DNA from: Agrypnia vestita
Taxonomy: Eukaryota > Arthropoda > Insecta > Trichoptera > Phryganeidae
NCBI GenBank assembly: GCA_016648135.1
Contig: JADDOH010002099.1
Span: 1-64,000 of the forward strand
Reading direction: 5' to 3'
Length of the DNA stretch: 64,000 bases
Every line of letters starts with the position of its first letter. The stretch's first letter is position 1. Of this stretch, positions 62,067 to 64,000 are shown in pieces. The notes under the pieces are model-generated. The model ran no database searches and was not told the DNA's origin. It saw only the letters and a list, made by a program, of their open reading frames with translations. The translations under genes and the position numbers were made by a program.

Positions 62067-64000
62067 TTTGAAGTCTAATTAAATGTTTCACTTTTCCTTA
62101 TTTCCGGACATAAATAACTATGTATTTCACTCAACAGACACGGTTGTCAATTATACACGGAATCATCGCACTAACTTTGATTGTAAAAAAATGTTAACAA
62201 TTAATCTGTATATAAAATAATAAAATTTTAAAAAGAGTTTTCAATAAATTGGTAGAACGTGGCTAAAATTTTAACTCAACAATGTTATTCGGCTGCTGTA
62301 TTAAAGCTTTATGAGAAATAATGTAAAATAAATATTGAAGTCAGATAAGATAAACTGTGACACAACTTGACTCCAAATATATTTCCTATAATATGATATA
62401 AATTAATTCATAAATCAAGATTTGAAATAGTTATAATGACCTACTTACAAGATGTATTAAGACGTTATCTTGTATTTTCATAAGGTATTAGATATGTAAT
62501 AATATTATTGACCTTGAATTCAGAAAACATTAATGATTAAACACGATATCTGACAGACTTCTAGAATTTTTATGCTGTTGATGTTGGTGTAAACAATGAT
62601 CTAATTGATGAAATCGTCATAATCATAGAATAACGACGCATGTGATTTTTCTCAAGTTTGCAGGAGAGCATTTTGAAGTTTTATTAAGGAGTTACGTGTA
62701 GTCAGGATTTTAAAAAAATCGATTTTTTTTTTGGTATTTTCTTAAAGCATAATGTTTCAAAAATATTGTGTGAAAATATCAACTCGATCCGATTATTAGT
62801 TTTAAAGATATTCAACGACAACTGTAGGGCCCTCTGCTGCCGCCCGTACTGACACGCGGACGGTACTAGAGCCGGCCGGGCTGACAAACGGGGCGACTGC
62901 TACGGAACGCAGTTTTTACCTGATTAATTCTAAAAATAATGTACGAAATTTCTTTTATACTTCTACTTTTAGACATAAGACCCTTTAGGCTAACTGAGAT
63001 TTGATTTAGTGTTAGTATTTCAGTGGCAGTGAAACCCAGCAGTCGATAGGTAGCTGTGCATGTATTATAATGATTTTCAAAAATTTATAATGAGACGTCA
63101 TGAAGGTATGCAAGGAATATTAATGATTGCCAATGCATAGGATTAAATTATGGACCTAATGCACATCGGTATGCTGAAAAACTCGATATATAGCGCATAA
63201 AGATTGCAGACCAACGTACAAATCAGGTCACTCGAGAAGGCAAAATGAGACGTAGATAAAAAAAATCGACATCTTGGAGGCTTACACATCGGCAGAAGAT
63301 GTATTATATGTACCAGAAATAGACGACTCTATGTAAGTAATTTTTTAAATTGTATTTGTATTAATATTAAGAAATATTAAGAAGCACTGATGGACGCTGC
63401 GAGGCACTACTTGCAAAACAGAGGTCAAGAATCGAGATTCTATCGTGGTCTAGTATTAATAATTTTATTTGAAATTTTCAGTATAGTTACTTAAAATATA
63501 GTATAAAACGTTGGTATTATGTATTGAATCAAAACATTAAACAACCGTTCACAAATTTTTTTTGAAAATGTCTATTTTTTTGCGCCTCTGACTACGCGTA
63601 ACCCCTTAACATAAAGATACTTTATGTCATAGCTAGATAACTACAAAAGATTTTCCTTTGAAACTTGGGTTAGTTATTTAAAGTTGATACCTTTCAAACC
63701 TCAAATATAGTCAGCGCATTACAACAACGTTTTTACACATGCTTCTGTTGGGAATATCCGTAGGTCGGTCATGGAATGAAAGAATGATCTGCTATTCAAC
63801 GTTTATTCCTCGACCGGAGTTAGGCTCCGGGAGCAAATAAAATATACAGTGTTCCAGTGTGCACATAAGTTAATTATCAATCACAAAAGAAAATAGTAAA
63901 ATATCGAAAGTATAGGACAAAGAGAAATGTAAATACTACAGATATGAGACGCGGACCCAGGTTTTCTAAACAACGACCGGGCGGTACTTGAGATGAATCT
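62067..64000. other. Upstream of the symporter gene
   Basis: AT-rich 5' flank. A GC-richer block at 62815-62915 and worn coding-like pieces at 63095-63330 may be transposon remains. I could not place a promoter or a 5' untranslated exon. Confidence 0.4.

Noticed and set aside
63095..63330. Possible DDE transposase fragment (LNYGPNAHRYAEK-like)
   Set aside because: Too short and frame-broken to assign to a family with confidence.

Overview
The window is a piece of an animal nuclear genome, most likely an insect. It is AT-rich, coding sequence is broken into short exons with GT/AG borders, introns run to several kilobases, and the space between exons is packed with small DNA transposons, foldback repeats, tRNA-derived SINEs and decayed LINE, Tc1 and piggyBac fragments. 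I cannot name the species from sequence alone.

Three host genes can be read. (1) Minus strand, 62066 down to 49343: a complete 11-exon SLC5-family sodium/solute symporter gene of 594 codons; all exon phases join without a break. (2) Minus strand, 36216 down to 25178: the last seven exons (394 codons) of a glycoside hydrolase family 47 alpha-1,2-mannosidase of the ER type. Its 5' exons were not found in the window. (3) Plus strand, 18177 to 21914: a three-exon gene for a 179-residue unrecognised protein, lysine/glutamate-rich with a cysteine-rich C-terminus and a possible PP1-docking motif. Two further phase-0 terminal exons on the plus strand (39793-39822 and 39918-40010) could belong to it; if so, the mannosidase exons lie antisense inside its last intron.

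Layout: 1-18 kb is repeats only (a hammerhead ribozyme at 164-207, a pogo/Tigger relic at 7031-8288, a hAT MITE with perfect 8-bp target duplication at 11830-12600, a Tc1 relic at 14.7-15.1 kb, a TTAA-flanked MITE at 15.75-16.6 kb). 18-22 kb holds the plus-strand gene. 22.9-23.2 kb is a palindromic hammerhead unit. 25-36 kb holds the mannosidase, with a GH65-like exon relic in one intron. 36414-39182 is a piggyBac element with intact ends but a broken transposase frame. 40-49 kb is gene-free with nested MITEs and a LINE tail. 49-62 kb is the symporter gene, whose introns hold a duplicated dead exon, another hammerhead unit, a tandem repeat and a GC-rich insertion. 62-64 kb is upstream sequence.

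The most notable signal is a set of type I hammerhead ribozyme motifs with covarying stems, mostly in inverted-repeat units. They resemble the small hammerheads known from Penelope-like retroelements and retrozymes.
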